NCBI RefSeq assembly: GCF_008086045.1
Contig: NZ_VSEY01000022.1
Span: 1-64,000 of the forward strand
Length of the DNA stretch: 64,000 bases
DNA from: Nonomuraea sp. PA05
Lineage (GTDB): Bacteria > Actinomycetota > Actinomycetes > Streptosporangiales > Streptosporangiaceae
Direction: 5' to 3'
The translations under genes and the position numbers were made by a program. Positions 23,945-33,358 of this stretch are shown piece by piece. The notes beneath the pieces were generated by a model. The model was not told where the DNA came from and searched no databases. It saw only the letters and a program-made list of their open reading frames with translations. Positions within the stretch are counted from its first letter, which is position 1. Each line of letters opens with the position of its first letter.

Positions 23945-25990
23945 TCAGCCCTGAACGGGTAGCCGCAGCGCCATGACGGCGATGTCGTCCATGCCGGTGG
24001 TGGGCATGGCACTGAGCAACTGGTCGCAGAACTTGTCCACCGGCTCCTGCGCGGCCTGTTCCGCCAGGCGGCGCAGCCGCTGCAAGCCACGGTCGAGGTG
24101 CTCGCCCGGCCGCTCGACGAGCCCGTCGGTGTACAGCAGAACCGTGCTGCCTGGCGGCAGCGGCTCCGCCTTGGACGGGCGTGCCTGCTCATGCGGAAAA
24201 CCGAGCAGCGGGCTGACGGCGTCCTCCAGAAAGCGGCTCCGGCCGTCCGGGGTGACCAGCAGCGCAGGCGGGTGACCAGCCGAGGCGTAGTTCAGGCGAT
24301 GGCCGCCGTCGAGCTCTTCCACGCGGGCGTACACGCAGGTGGCGGTGACGTCGCCGGACAGCGACTGCATCGCGACGTTCAGCCTGCTCAGGATGTCGCC
24401 CGGCGGTTCACGGCGATCCATCGCCAGCGCGCGGAGCATGTTACGCAGCTGGCTCATCGCCACGGCGGCGCTCAGGTCGTGGCCGGACACGTCACCGATG
24501 ATCAGCGCCGGGACGCCGTCGGGCAGGACGAAGGAGTCGTACCAGTCACCGCCCACCTCCGCCGCGGACGGGCTGGCCCGGTAGCGGGCGACGATCTGCA
24601 GCCCGGGCAGGCGAGGCGGGTCGGCGAGCAGGCTGTACTGCAGGGCCAGCGCGATCTGCTGCGCGCGCTGGAAACGGATGGCCCTGCTCAGGGCGTCATG
24701 CGCGTGATCGAACATGCGATTCAGCAGGGTGATGTCGCCCCGGCTGACCGGCGGGCGGTCCCCGCACGTCACCACGTTGACCACGGCCGAAACCGTGCCG
24801 TCCACCACGACCGGCAGGATCAGCATGCCGTTGGCGCCGTTCGCCGTCAGCCAGGGCAGCGTGCCTTGGGGAGCGACCTGCGGCGGCGGCGAACCGGCGG
24901 GAAACGTCTTCAGCACGGGCCGTCGGCGCCGCGCGGCCGTGACGAAGGCGTTGCCGTCGGGAAGCTGCTCCTCGCTGTAGGGCGGCAGCCGCCGCACGCC
25001 GGGACGCGCGGCAGTGGCCACCCGCTCCACGATGAACGGGGCGCCACCGTGCTGCTCGCCGGTCAGGTCGGTGACGAGGTAGACGCCGCAGCCGTCGGCC
25101 AGCTCCGGCACGATCACGTCGGCCAGCGCGCCGAGCATCTCCTCCAGGCTCCGCAACTGCGCCGTGGCGTTGGCGGCCTGGTCGAGCAGGCGCTGGCGCC
25201 GCTGCTCCTGCCAATGCTGCTCGACGTCGACGCAACTGCCCACCCACTCCACCACCTGGCCGTGCTCGCGGACCGGCACCGCGCGAAGCTGGAAATGCCG
25301 GTAACCGTCACGGGTGCGCAGCCGGTAGACGTGCTCCCACATCTCCGTGGCCCCGCCGACGGCCCGTGACCAGGATTCGATCGTGGCCCGGCGGTCGTCC
25401 GGGTGCACCATCCGCAGCCAGCCCTGCCCGCGGTGCCCCTCCCACGGCTGCCCGGTCACCCGCTCCCAGCTCGGGCTCGGCTCCGACACGTACCCGTCCC
25501 TGCTGGTCACCCAGAAGACGTCCGCGCTGAGGCGCGTCAAGCTCTTGTAGCGCCGCAGGAAGCGGCGGCGCTCCTCGGCGAGGGCCGACAGCCGGTGCGC
25601 GGCGCAGGCCTGCTCGCTCACGTCCATCACCAGCACCAGCACGCCGTGCTCGCCGGGGGCGAAGGCGGCCCGCGACAGGCTGAAGGTGAAGAAATGCTCC
25701 CCCGGCTCCCGGCTCCCCGATATCGGCACCGCCGGCTCGGCCATGCTGACGACCGGCTCTCCCGTGGCGTACACCCGGTCGAAGCGCGCGCGGTAGTGCG
25801 GCAGCACGAAGGCGGCGAACGCCTCCTCCACCGGCATGCCACCCCGCGGATCGCTCACCTGCGACCGGTACATGGCGTTGCTGTAGACCAGCCGGTGCTC
25901 CGGCCCCCGCGTGACCGCCACCCCTACCGGCGCCAGATCCAGCATCTCGAACGGCAGCCCACTGTCCCTCGAAGCGCTGACAGCATCCAC
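23945..25990 (-). CDS. PAS-PAS-GAF-SpoIIE PP2C phosphatase
   Basis: A 681-residue cytoplasmic signalling phosphatase. A first PAS domain lies at about residues 15-130 (LAPVGVAVTRGPEHRLVYSN), a second at 150-265 (WVTSRDGYVSEPSPSWERVTG), a GAF at 275-430, and the SpoIIE catalytic domain at 450-681 (AAEVGGDWYDSFVLPDG, then IGDVSGHD with metal-binding Asp residues). The family dephosphorylates anti-anti-sigma factors in partner-switching stress pathways. No anti-sigma partner is encoded nearby. A second, broken copy of the same type lies just upstream. Confidence 0.92.
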   Translation of the reverse strand: MDAVSASRDSGLPFEMLDLAPVGVAVTRGPEHRLVYSNAMYRSQVSDPRGGMPVEEAFAAFVLPHYRARFDRVYATGEPVVSMAEPAVPISGSREPGEHFFTFSLSRAAFAPGEHGVLVLVMDVSEQACAAHRLSALAEERRRFLRRYKSLTRLSADVFWVTSRDGYVSEPSPSWERVTGQPWEGHRGQGWLRMVHPDDRRATIESWSRAVGGATEMWEHVYRLRTRDGYRHFQLRAVPVREHGQVVEWVGSCVDVEQHWQEQRRQRLLDQAANATAQLRSLEEMLGALADVIVPELADGCGVYLVTDLTGEQHGGAPFIVERVATAARPGVRRLPPYSEEQLPDGNAFVTAARRRRPVLKTFPAGSPPPQVAPQGTLPWLTANGANGMLILPVVVDGTVSAVVNVVTCGDRPPVSRGDITLLNRMFDHAHDALSRAIRFQRAQQIALALQYSLLADPPRLPGLQIVARYRASPSAAEVGGDWYDSFVLPDGVPALIIGDVSGHDLSAAVAMSQLRNMLRALAMDRREPPGDILSRLNVAMQSLSGDVTATCVYARVEELDGGHRLNYASAGHPPALLVTPDGRSRFLEDAVSPLLGFPHEQARPSKAEPLPPGSTVLLYTDGLVERPGEHLDRGLQRLRRLAEQAAQEPVDKFCDQLLSAMPTTGMDDIAVMALRLPVQG

Positions 25991-26256
25991 GGTGACCTCC
26001 CCCGATGGCCACGATCAATCAAGCCCTACCCGGCCAGGACCGTTCCGAACGACGATCCATGGTTCAGCAGGCAAGCGGATCCCGCCCTTCGGCGGGGTGC
26101 CGGGTCCGGCCCCGTTGACCCGCTGCGACGGTGTCGTTGTCGCCGGCCGGACGTGTGCGCCGTGGCGGCGTCGGCACGGTCGGGGCGCAGCCCTGTGCAC
26201 AGCAGGAGCCGCGGCGTTGGTTCAGTGCAGGAGCCATCTGGCGTCGTCCGCGAGCT

Positions 26257-26367
26257 TCAGCCGGGCGAAGAGGGCAGCGCGGTGGTGCGGCCGGGCAGGG
26301 CGAAGGCGTCGTACCGGTCGCCGCCGGCCTGGGACGCGTGCGGTGCGGGCCGGTAGCCGGCCGCCAT
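26257..26367 (-). pseudogene. fragment of a second SpoIIE-type phosphatase
   Basis: A 36-residue frame on the minus strand reads YRPAPHASQAGGDRYDAFAL PG-like sequence. It matches the start of the SpoIIE domain (usual form RYRPASEAAEVGGDWYDAF), here with W changed to R. A stop follows soon after and the rest of the domain is missing. The remaining bases from 25991 to 26256 and 26368 to 26409 show no gene. Confidence 0.65.
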
Positions 26368-26409
26368 CCGCACTCCTCGGCACCGACGGTGGCCGTGGCA
26401 GCGAGTGCG

Positions 26410-27534
26410 TCACCTGGTCCCGGCGGCACTGGCGGGCGTTGCCCGGGGCCAGGCCGGATCTCCGGCGACGCCGTTCGCGTGGACGGGCTTGGTGAGGAAG
26501 GCCGTCGTACTGTCCGACGACTCCGTGAGGTAACCCTGAGCGTGATAGAGGTCGATGTTGCGCCGGCTCCGGGCACCGGTGGACAGCACGACGCGGCGGC
26601 AGGAGGCGTCGGCCGCGGCTTCGGCCTCGCGTAGCAGCCAGCGCCCCACGCCCTGGCCGCGCAGATCGGGGACGACGCCGAGGCGGCCCACGTGCCAGTC
26701 GTCGTCCACGCGGCGCGTGCGCACCATGCCCAGGAGGCGGCCGTCCCGCCACAGGCCGGTGGTCTGCCAGGTGGCCAGCCAGGCGCGTACCTGCTCCAAC
26801 GACTCCTCCAGGGCGGGGATGGCCAGGGTGTCGTTCGCCAGCGCCTCCTCCAGCCAGCAGCAACGCTGGAGCACCAGCACTTCCGGAGCGTCGTCCGGGG
26901 TCAGCGCTCTCACGTACGCTCCCGGCACCGGTGCCGTCCCGGAACCTGAGCGGGTCCGCTCGCGCATCGGGCGCAGGGCGTGGGCGAGGCGGGCGAGTTC
27001 GTCCAGGACGCCGATGGCGGCCTGGTCGCGGCCGGTGTCCGGGCGGACCCGTCCGTCGTCGAGCGCGTCGGCGATGCGCAGGGCGACCGTGGCGCCCAGC
27101 GGCACCAGCCGCAGCGTGGTCACCACCTGCTTGGCATGCTGGACGGATCGGGTGCCGGCCGAGGTGTTGCCGTAGCTGACGAACCCCATCGGCTTCCACG
27201 CCCACTCCCGGCCCAGGTAGTCGAGGGCGTTCTTGAAGGCCGCGGGCATGCCGTAGTTGTACTCGGGAGTGATCGCGATGAAGCCGTCCGCCGCGTCCAC
27301 CATCGCGCTCCACCGCTTGGTGTGCCGGTGCCGGTAGAGGCCGGACGCCGGCTCTGCCTCCTCGTCCAGGAACGGCAGGGCGAGGTCGCCGAGGGCCACC
27401 GGCTGGAGCTCCACGCCGAGTTCGGTGGCCCGGGGCGCGATGGTGTCGATCAGCCACTGGCCGATCGCCGGGCCGAGGGCGCCGGGACGGGTGCTGCACA
27501 TGAGGACGAGGACCCGCAGAGGTTTCGTTGACAT
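26410..27534 (-). CDS. NADPH-dependent FMN reductase fused to GNAT acetyltransferase
   Basis: A 374-residue two-domain protein. Residues 1-185 are a flavodoxin-like NAD(P)H:FMN reductase (VLVLMCSTRPGALGPAIGQW binds FMN phosphate; ITPEYNYGMPAAFKNALDYL is diagnostic). Residues 205-345 are a GNAT domain with the CoA motif VVPDLRGQGVGRWLLREAE and LYHAQGYLTE. Each occurs widely alone; the fusion is unusual. It is divergent from a MarR gene whose operator-like sequence fills the short gap, so it is probably induced by a small aromatic or quinone-like compound that is reduced and acetylated. Confidence 0.88.
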   Translation of the reverse strand: MSTKPLRVLVLMCSTRPGALGPAIGQWLIDTIAPRATELGVELQPVALGDLALPFLDEEAEPASGLYRHRHTKRWSAMVDAADGFIAITPEYNYGMPAAFKNALDYLGREWAWKPMGFVSYGNTSAGTRSVQHAKQVVTTLRLVPLGATVALRIADALDDGRVRPDTGRDQAAIGVLDELARLAHALRPMRERTRSGSGTAPVPGAYVRALTPDDAPEVLVLQRCCWLEEALANDTLAIPALEESLEQVRAWLATWQTTGLWRDGRLLGMVRTRRVDDDWHVGRLGVVPDLRGQGVGRWLLREAEAAADASCRRVVLSTGARSRRNIDLYHAQGYLTESSDSTTAFLTKPVHANGVAGDPAWPRATPASAAGTR

Positions 27535-27551
27535 GGAAACGAACGTAGCTG

Positions 27552-27564
27552 GTAACTTGTTTAC
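27552..27564. promoter_or_regulatory. MarR-type dyad in divergent gap
   Basis: GTAACTTGTTTAC is an imperfect dyad that ends one base before the MarR start codon in a gap of only 30 bp between the divergent genes. No ribosome site precedes that ATG, so the MarR mRNA may be leaderless. Confidence 0.5.
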
Positions 27565-28029
27565 ATGTCAAAGAAAAGCTCGGGAGAGACGGTGCGCTGG
27601 CTCGATGCGGACGAGGAGCGCGCCTGGCGCGCCCTGCGCCGCATGATGATCGCGATCCAGTCGCGCACCGCGCACGACCTGGCCGCGATCGGCCTGTCGG
27701 AGCCCGACTACGAGGTGCTCAGCACGCTCTCCGAGCGCCCGGGCCGCACCAGCACGCTGCACGAGCAGGCCACCAAGATGGGCTGGTCGCGCAGCCGCCT
27801 GTCGAGGCACGCCACCCGCATGGAGACCCGCGGTCTGGTACGGCGCGAGCCCGACCCGGACGACGGCCGGGGCTGTTACCTGGTCCTCACCGAGCACGGC
27901 ATGGAAACGCTCGAGGCCGCCGCCCCGGCCCACCTGGAATCGGTCCGCCGCCATGTCATCGACCGGCTCACGCCCGCGGACCTGTCCGTACTGGAAGGCA
28001 TCGCCCGCAAACTGGAAGACCCTGCATGA
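27565..28029 (+). CDS. MarR-family transcriptional regulator
   Basis: A 154-residue MarR protein with the winged helix at about residues 45-110 (LSEPDYEVLSTLSERPGRTS, MGWSRSRLSRHATRMETRGL, RREPDPDDGRGCYLVLTEHG). The N-terminal and C-terminal helices form the dimer. Divergent from the reductase-GNAT fusion, which it probably represses. The effector is unknown, and the single cysteine in GRGCYL is not a conserved redox pair. Confidence 0.9.
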   Translation: MSKKSSGETVRWLDADEERAWRALRRMMIAIQSRTAHDLAAIGLSEPDYEVLSTLSERPGRTSTLHEQATKMGWSRSRLSRHATRMETRGLVRREPDPDDGRGCYLVLTEHGMETLEAAAPAHLESVRRHVIDRLTPADLSVLEGIARKLEDPA

Positions 28030-28133
28030 GCATCACCGGAGAACCCAAGCCGACCATGACGGTGACTGCTGTCATGTCGCACCCGTGACTGCGACGTCTA
28101 CGCCGGTACGCGCTCCTGCACAAAGATCGAACC

Positions 28134-28313
28134 ATGACGAACAGCAAGAACTCGCCCAACTGGACCGCCGGCATGTGGACTGGCATCGCGATCGGCATGG
28201 GCCTGGGTGTCACGCTGGACAACCTCCTGCTCGGCATTTCACTGTCCCTGTGTCTCGGGATCGCCCTCTCCTACGCGCTCGTGGCGTTGCCGTGGTCGGC
28301 GTCCTCTGCTTGA
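28134..28313 (+). CDS. small glycine-zipper membrane protein
   Basis: A 59-residue protein: a polar start (MTNSKNSPNW) followed by two hydrophobic segments with small residues every three or four positions (GMWTGIAIGMGLGVTL and LLLGISLSLCLGIALSYALV). This pattern is known in short conserved actinobacterial membrane proteins of unknown role. The ATG is the only good start in the frame. It follows the MarR gene by about 100 bases and may have its own promoter. Confidence 0.65.
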   Translation: MTNSKNSPNWTAGMWTGIAIGMGLGVTLDNLLLGISLSLCLGIALSYALVALPWSASSA

Positions 28314-28365
28314 GTGCCCCACCTCTCCAGCGGCGGCGCGGCATCAAGGCCACCACGGCTCCCGA

Positions 28366-31300
28366 TCAGTTCCGGGGCGCGATGCGGTAGGCCCGGATGA
28401 CGGTCTGCTCGACGGTGTTGCCTGCGACGTCGGCGGCCTTGGCCCGCAGGGAGACGAACCCTTCCGCGGCCGGGTGGTTCACCGTGACCTGGCCCTTGCG
28501 GATCAGGGCCGGGCTCCAGGTGGCGCCGTCGTCGAAGGAGACCTCCACGGTGAGGTCGCGCACCTCGCCGGCGGCCGAGCCAGGCTGTCGTTCCACACGG
28601 ACCGGTATCCGGCGGGTTTCGCCGCTGGGTGCGGTGTTTCGGGCATCCAGCGCGGGGGAGAAGCGGACGACGGAGACCGGCAGCGGGTTGTCGTCCTCGG
28701 TGCGCTCGGAGCGGAATGTCCAGGCGGCCGAGTTGCGGGTCGTCAGAGTGGCGGGTGCGCCCCGCTCGGTCTCCACGACCAGCCGGTAATCCGCTGCGCC
28801 CGGTGGAACGCGGAACCCTTTTCCGCCCATTTCGGAGTGTTCGGCCACCAGGACGCCGTCGCGGTAGAGCGCGACGCGCGCCCGGGTGGTGGCCGACCAG
28901 CCGGCGTGACCGGCGCCGTCACCGTACATGGGCACGTTCACCCGGATGGAGTCCCCGGAACGGGTCAGCCCGCCGGACTCCCCGCCTCCCACCAGGACGG
29001 GAGCGAAGACGCCAAGGTTCCACGATTCCCGGTAGGCGCGGCCGGGCGTGTAGCCGGTGAGGCTCGACTCCAAGGCGGTCTCACCGCTCTCGGGGCCGTC
29101 CTCCCAGAAGTAGCGCCGCCACTTCGCCCCGCCGTCGGCGTTGACGTACTCGATGCGCACGGACGGCGTGGCGAACGTCGTCCCGGTCAGCAGGCCGGAG
29201 ATCGGGCCGTCGGGCGGCTGTGCGGCGGCGGCGGCGCGGCCCCTGCCTCCGATCAGGTGGGCGGCGTAGGCGGTGTGGACGGCCGCCAGGTCACGGCCGG
29301 CCACCTCGCGGCGGAACCCGGTGACCATGCCGCCCTCGTGGAACCATGCGAGCCGGTAGACGCGGGAGCCGCCGGGCAGTGCCCACGTCCCGGTGATCTG
29401 GGTCAGCGACCCCTCGTAGGGACGATCGGGGCCGAGCTGCGCGGTCGTCAGGTTCTCGAACCGGTCCGGGACGACGGAGTAGGAGAACCTCCCGTCGCTG
29501 AAGGTGACCTGCGCGCCGGCCTGCACGGCCGACCGGTCCGGCACGGTGACCGAGATCGGCTTGCCCAGGCGGGCGTCCAGGTCGAGGGTCTGGTTGTCGG
29601 CAAGGTCGAGACCGGGGTGGATCAGCTGGGTGGTGTGGTCCCCGTCGAACAGGGTGCTCCTGATCATCCAGCCACCCCTGGGCAGGCGGAGCGTGACGGT
29701 GCCGTCGCCGGGGTCCTGCACGGTGATCTCCTTGCTGAGGCCGGAGGAGTCGGTCCGGTGCAGCGTGGTGAGGTAGTCGGCGGTCGGGCTGCCGTCACGG
29801 CCGGTGTGCCGGAGGGTCAGCGCGTAGGTCTCCTTCTCGTTCTCCACCGCCAGCGGCGTGTTCACCCGGACGTCACCGCCGGCGGCGACGAGGTGGCCGC
29901 CGAGGTGTCCCACCGGGGCCGCCGCGGTGTCGGCGGTGACCGAGACGTCGGCCTGCCCGCCCGCGGGCACCGTCACCGTCGCCGGTTCCACCGTGAACGG
30001 CTTCGCGTCGCCCTGGCCCTCCACGGACAGGTCGAGCGTCACCGGCACGGCTCCGTGGTTGCGGTATGTGACCTGCCGGGTGAGGGGCCGGTCGTCGTCG
30101 TGCGGCCACTGCCGCACGCCGAAGCCGACGCCGCCGGGCCCGGCGGTCACGGCCTGGGCCGTGGCCCGTCCCACGTCGGCCCGGCCCGCGCCCTGGTCGA
30201 AGACGCCCACGGCGGGGTTGGGCGATGCCGAACCCATCAGCGCCGACTTGATCGTGCCCGCGCTCCAGTCCGGGTGCTGCCCGGCCAGGATCGCGGCGGC
30301 CCCGGCGACGTGCGGGGTGGCCATCGAGGTGCCGGACATCGCGACGTAGGAGCCCTCACTGGACGGCGCGTCCGCGGCGCGGGCGGCGACGATGTCCGCC
30401 CCGGGCGCGGTGAGGTCGGGCTTGAGCGCCGAGTCGGCGGCGCGCGGGCCCCTGCTGGAGAACTCGGCCAGCTCGTCGGACTTGGTGACGGCTCCCACGG
30501 CCAGGGCCGCGTCGGCGCTGGCCGGCGACTCCACCGAGCGCTCGTTGCCGCTGTTGCCCGCGGCGACCACGAACAGCATGCCGTAGCGCTGGGTGAGCGT
30601 CTCCACCGCCGACTCCAGCGGATCGATCTCAGGGGTGTCGGTGCCGCCCAGGCTCAGGTTCACCACCTTCGCGCCCTGCTCGCCCGCCCACTGCATGCCC
30701 GCCAGGATCGCCGACTCCTCGCAGAGGCTCACGCATACCTTCCCGGCCAGGAGGCTGACCCCGGGCGCGACCCCCTGGTACGTCCCGCCGGAGGCGGCGC
30801 CGCTGCCGGCGATGGTGGAGGCGATGTGGGTGCCGTGCCCGTTGTGGTCCGCGGGGTCGGAGGATCCGGTGAAGTCGGCCTGCGCGCTCACCCGGCCGGC
30901 CAGGTCGGGGTGCGTGGCGTCCACGCCGGTGTCGAGCACCGCCACCTTCACTCCGGCGCCGGTGTGGCCCCGCTGCCACGCGGCGGGGGCGCCGATCTGC
31001 TTGACGCTGCTGTCCAACGCCGGCTTGCGCAGGCCGTCCAGCCAGATCTTGCCCACGCCGCCGGACAGGGCGTGCCCACCGCCGGCGACCCCGTTCCAGA
31101 ACTTCGCCCGGTCCTGCTCGGCGGACTGCACGGCCAGGCCGGACACCGCGCTCAGCTCGCGTCTCACCTGGGCGCCGGCCGCGGTCATCACCGAGCGGAG
31201 CCCGCCCGCGCGGGCCTGCCCCGCGCCGGTCACGATGAGCGGCAGGTCGCCGCGTCGGTCGTCGTAGCCGAACGCGAGGAGCGTCGTCACGTCGAACAGC

Positions 31301-31584
31301 CGCGGATCGAGCCGTCCCCGGCGCACCAGCGGGGCCGCGTCGCCGGGTAGGACGCGCAGCCGCCCGTCCCGCTCGTCGACGACGAACGTGATCCCGGCAC
31401 GGCCCGCGCCGGGCTCGACCTGGACGCCACCGCCCCCGCCGGTCAGCCTCACCCGGTCTCCGGTGATCAGCGTGACCGAGACGGGGGAGCCGTCCGGCAC
31501 GAGCCCGTCCTCGGCCACCGCGGCGCCCGGTGCGGCGAGCGCCACCACCATGGCCCCCGCCAGCAGCGAAAATCTGCTTCTCAT
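28366..31584 (-). CDS. secreted subtilisin-like serine protease (S8)
   Basis: A 1072-residue exported protease. Signal peptide residues 1-24, then a propeptide-like region to about 205. The catalytic triad is Asp in VAVLDTGVDATHPDL (near 217), His in NGHGTHIASTIAGSG (near 250) and Ser in MSGTSMATPHVAGAAA (near 425). About 600 residues follow with beta-sandwich-like repeats and a terminal Fn3-like segment (VRDLTVEVSFDDGATWSPA). It probably degrades extracellular protein. It is divergent from an ECF sigma gene across 123 bases with a large inverted repeat, so it may be under that sigma factor. Confidence 0.93.
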   Translation of the reverse strand: MRSRFSLLAGAMVVALAAPGAAVAEDGLVPDGSPVSVTLITGDRVRLTGGGGGVQVEPGAGRAGITFVVDERDGRLRVLPGDAAPLVRRGRLDPRLFDVTTLLAFGYDDRRGDLPLIVTGAGQARAGGLRSVMTAAGAQVRRELSAVSGLAVQSAEQDRAKFWNGVAGGGHALSGGVGKIWLDGLRKPALDSSVKQIGAPAAWQRGHTGAGVKVAVLDTGVDATHPDLAGRVSAQADFTGSSDPADHNGHGTHIASTIAGSGAASGGTYQGVAPGVSLLAGKVCVSLCEESAILAGMQWAGEQGAKVVNLSLGGTDTPEIDPLESAVETLTQRYGMLFVVAAGNSGNERSVESPASADAALAVGAVTKSDELAEFSSRGPRAADSALKPDLTAPGADIVAARAADAPSSEGSYVAMSGTSMATPHVAGAAAILAGQHPDWSAGTIKSALMGSASPNPAVGVFDQGAGRADVGRATAQAVTAGPGGVGFGVRQWPHDDDRPLTRQVTYRNHGAVPVTLDLSVEGQGDAKPFTVEPATVTVPAGGQADVSVTADTAAAPVGHLGGHLVAAGGDVRVNTPLAVENEKETYALTLRHTGRDGSPTADYLTTLHRTDSSGLSKEITVQDPGDGTVTLRLPRGGWMIRSTLFDGDHTTQLIHPGLDLADNQTLDLDARLGKPISVTVPDRSAVQAGAQVTFSDGRFSYSVVPDRFENLTTAQLGPDRPYEGSLTQITGTWALPGGSRVYRLAWFHEGGMVTGFRREVAGRDLAAVHTAYAAHLIGGRGRAAAAAQPPDGPISGLLTGTTFATPSVRIEYVNADGGAKWRRYFWEDGPESGETALESSLTGYTPGRAYRESWNLGVFAPVLVGGGESGGLTRSGDSIRVNVPMYGDGAGHAGWSATTRARVALYRDGVLVAEHSEMGGKGFRVPPGAADYRLVVETERGAPATLTTRNSAAWTFRSERTEDDNPLPVSVVRFSPALDARNTAPSGETRRIPVRVERQPGSAAGEVRDLTVEVSFDDGATWSPALIRKGQVTVNHPAAEGFVSLRAKAADVAGNTVEQTVIRAYRIAPRN

Positions 31585-31656
31585 ATCCTCTTCCAGCCGG
31601 TATCCCCAAGGCCCGCCGCGCGTGGCGGACCACCTGTACTCCGCCGCAGCCGCCGG

Positions 31657-31681
31657 CCGCTTTCACGGGGCGTGAAAGCGG
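31657..31681. repeat. 25-bp perfect inverted repeat in divergent promoter region
   Basis: CCGCTTTCACG, GGG, CGTGAAAGCGG: 11-bp arms around a 3-base centre, 27 bases before the ECF sigma start. It may be a repressor operator or a hairpin in the sigma mRNA leader. Confidence 0.7.
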
Positions 31682-31707
31682 AACGCCTCATCGGATGAGT
31701 AGGGGAT

Positions 31708-32325
31708 GTGACTGCCAATTCGACGGCTCCGGATCTCGCCGATCCACGGGGGACGATCAGCGACGAGGCTCTGGTGGAGCTGTCGCGCCGGACACCCGAA
31801 CGGTTCGGCGAGATCTACGACCGGTACGTGCGCGAGATCCACGCCTACCTGGGCAGGCGGCTCGACCGGCAGGCCGCGGACGATCTCACCGCCGAGGTGT
31901 TCCTGGCCGCGTTCAGGAAACGCGCGACGTTCGATCCCCGGCGTGGCACGGTCCGTCCCTGGCTGTACGGCTTCGCCGGCAACGTGATCGCGCTGCACCG
32001 GCGCGCCGAAGCCCGGCGGCTGGCGGCGTTGCAGCGCGGCGCCGGCACGGACGACGACCGGGAGGACGGCCACGAGGATCGCGTGGTCACCCACGTGGAC
32101 GCCGCGAGCACGAAGGGGCGGCTCGCGGCCGAACTGCGCGCGCTGCCCGACGGCGACAGGGACGTGCTGTTGCTGAGCGCACTGGGCGAGCTGAGCCATG
32201 AAGAGGTGGCCCAGGCGCTCGACATCCCGTACGGCACCGTCGGATCCCGCCTGTCCCGGGCGCGCAGAAAGCTTCGCGCCGCCCTGGGCGGCGTCAATCC
32301 CTTGCTTGGAGGCTCTGATGGATGA
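31708..32325 (+). CDS. ECF RNA polymerase sigma factor
   Basis: A 205-residue sigma-70 family member. Region 2 lies at about residues 25-95 (FGEIYDRYVREIHAYLGRRL, then DDLTAEVFLAAFRKRATFDP) and region 4 at about 140-195 (LPDGDRDVLLLSALGELSHE, then YGTVGSRLSRARRKLRAALG). There is no C-terminal extension. The GTG start follows AGGGGA. It overlaps the next gene by eight bases. The two downstream genes encode membrane/secreted proteins, the first taking the place usual for an anti-sigma factor. Confidence 0.93.
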   Translation: MTANSTAPDLADPRGTISDEALVELSRRTPERFGEIYDRYVREIHAYLGRRLDRQAADDLTAEVFLAAFRKRATFDPRRGTVRPWLYGFAGNVIALHRRAEARRLAALQRGAGTDDDREDGHEDRVVTHVDAASTKGRLAAELRALPDGDRDVLLLSALGELSHEEVAQALDIPYGTVGSRLSRARRKLRAALGGVNPLLGGSDG

Positions 32326-33358
32326 TTACCGGGCGGTGCGGGACCTGCTGCCTGCGCCGCCGTTGTCGCCCGAGGTCGAGCAGGCCGGGCGCGATCGGCT
32401 GGCCGCCGCCTTCGCGCAGGAGCGGGTACGGCGGGGCCGCAGGGCCGCCAGGTGGGGTGCGCCGGTGCTCGGCGTGGCCGGCGCCGCCGCGGCGGCGGCG
32501 ATCGTCATCGCGCAGATCGCGCCCGCCGCCGTGCCCGCCCCTCCTGGCGCGGCCGTCCAGGCGGACGGCAAGAGGTTCCTGCTGGTCGCGGCCGCTTCAG
32601 TGGCCGCCATGCCCGACGAAGGCGCGTGGTGGGGCAGCGTGGAGGTCCGCGGCCGCCAGTTCCGCGAGCCCGGCGGACGGTACGTCCTGCGTGAGAGCGA
32701 GTCGATCGAGACCTGGATTCCCGCGGACCCCGAAGGGCGCACCTGGTATCGCCAGACCCCACAGGGGATCAAGCCCGCGACGCCCCAGGACGAGGCGGCG
32801 TGGGCCGCCGACGGCTCGCCGGTGTCCTGGACGTACGACAAGCCCTCAGAGACCGGACGCTCCGGTGTCGTACGGTCCGGACCCGGTGAGCAGCGGACCT
32901 GGTCGAGCGAGGACTGGGACTTCCGCGTCCTCACGGCGGGCAAGCCGCTCACCAAGACGAGCGAGGTGCCCGACACCCCTGAGGGGCTGAAGGCGTTCTT
33001 CGCCGCCGACGACCGTACGACCATCGACACCGCGGCGCGGCTGCTGTTCTTCGCTCCGGTGACGAGCCAGACCAGGGCCGCCGCGTACCAGTTGCTGGCC
33101 TCCGTGCCGGGGGTCACCGCCGCCGGGCAGGTGAGCGATGTGCTGGGCCGGCCCGGGCAGGCGGTCGAGTACGAGTCCGGCGAGTTCGCGCCGCCGGACT
33201 TCGTGGGGGCGACCAGGACCCGGCTGGTGATCGACCCCGCCTCCGGCAGGCCCCTTTCCATCGAAGTCCGCTCCGCCGCGGACGGCTTGCTCCTGACGTA
33301 CACCGCGATCCGGGACAGCCGCTGGACGGATTCCAACCCGTTGAAGGAGAACGAATGA
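32318..33358 (+). CDS. CU044_5270-like single-pass membrane protein, putative anti-sigma
   Basis: A 346-residue protein with an N-terminal cytoplasmic region of about 45 residues (DDYRAVRDLLPAPPLSPEVE), one membrane helix at about 48-70 and a long external part. The external part resembles the actinobacterial CU044_5270 family (ATPQDEAAWAADGSPVSW, RAAAYQLLASVPGV). The topology and overlap with the ECF gene suggest an anti-sigma factor, but there is no HxxxCxxC zinc motif. The ATG is set by the cytoplasmic start and the overlap. Confidence 0.8.
   Translation: MDDYRAVRDLLPAPPLSPEVEQAGRDRLAAAFAQERVRRGRRAARWGAPVLGVAGAAAAAAIVIAQIAPAAVPAPPGAAVQADGKRFLLVAAASVAAMPDEGAWWGSVEVRGRQFREPGGRYVLRESESIETWIPADPEGRTWYRQTPQGIKPATPQDEAAWAADGSPVSWTYDKPSETGRSGVVRSGPGEQRTWSSEDWDFRVLTAGKPLTKTSEVPDTPEGLKAFFAADDRTTIDTAARLLFFAPVTSQTRAAAYQLLASVPGVTAAGQVSDVLGRPGQAVEYESGEFAPPDFVGATRTRLVIDPASGRPLSIEVRSAADGLLLTYTAIRDSRWTDSNPLKENE

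Noticed and set aside
26222-27571. A 449-codon minus-strand frame over the reductase-GNAT gene
   Set aside because: Its text is arginine/proline-rich without domains, while the frame beside it holds intact FMN-reductase and GNAT motifs.
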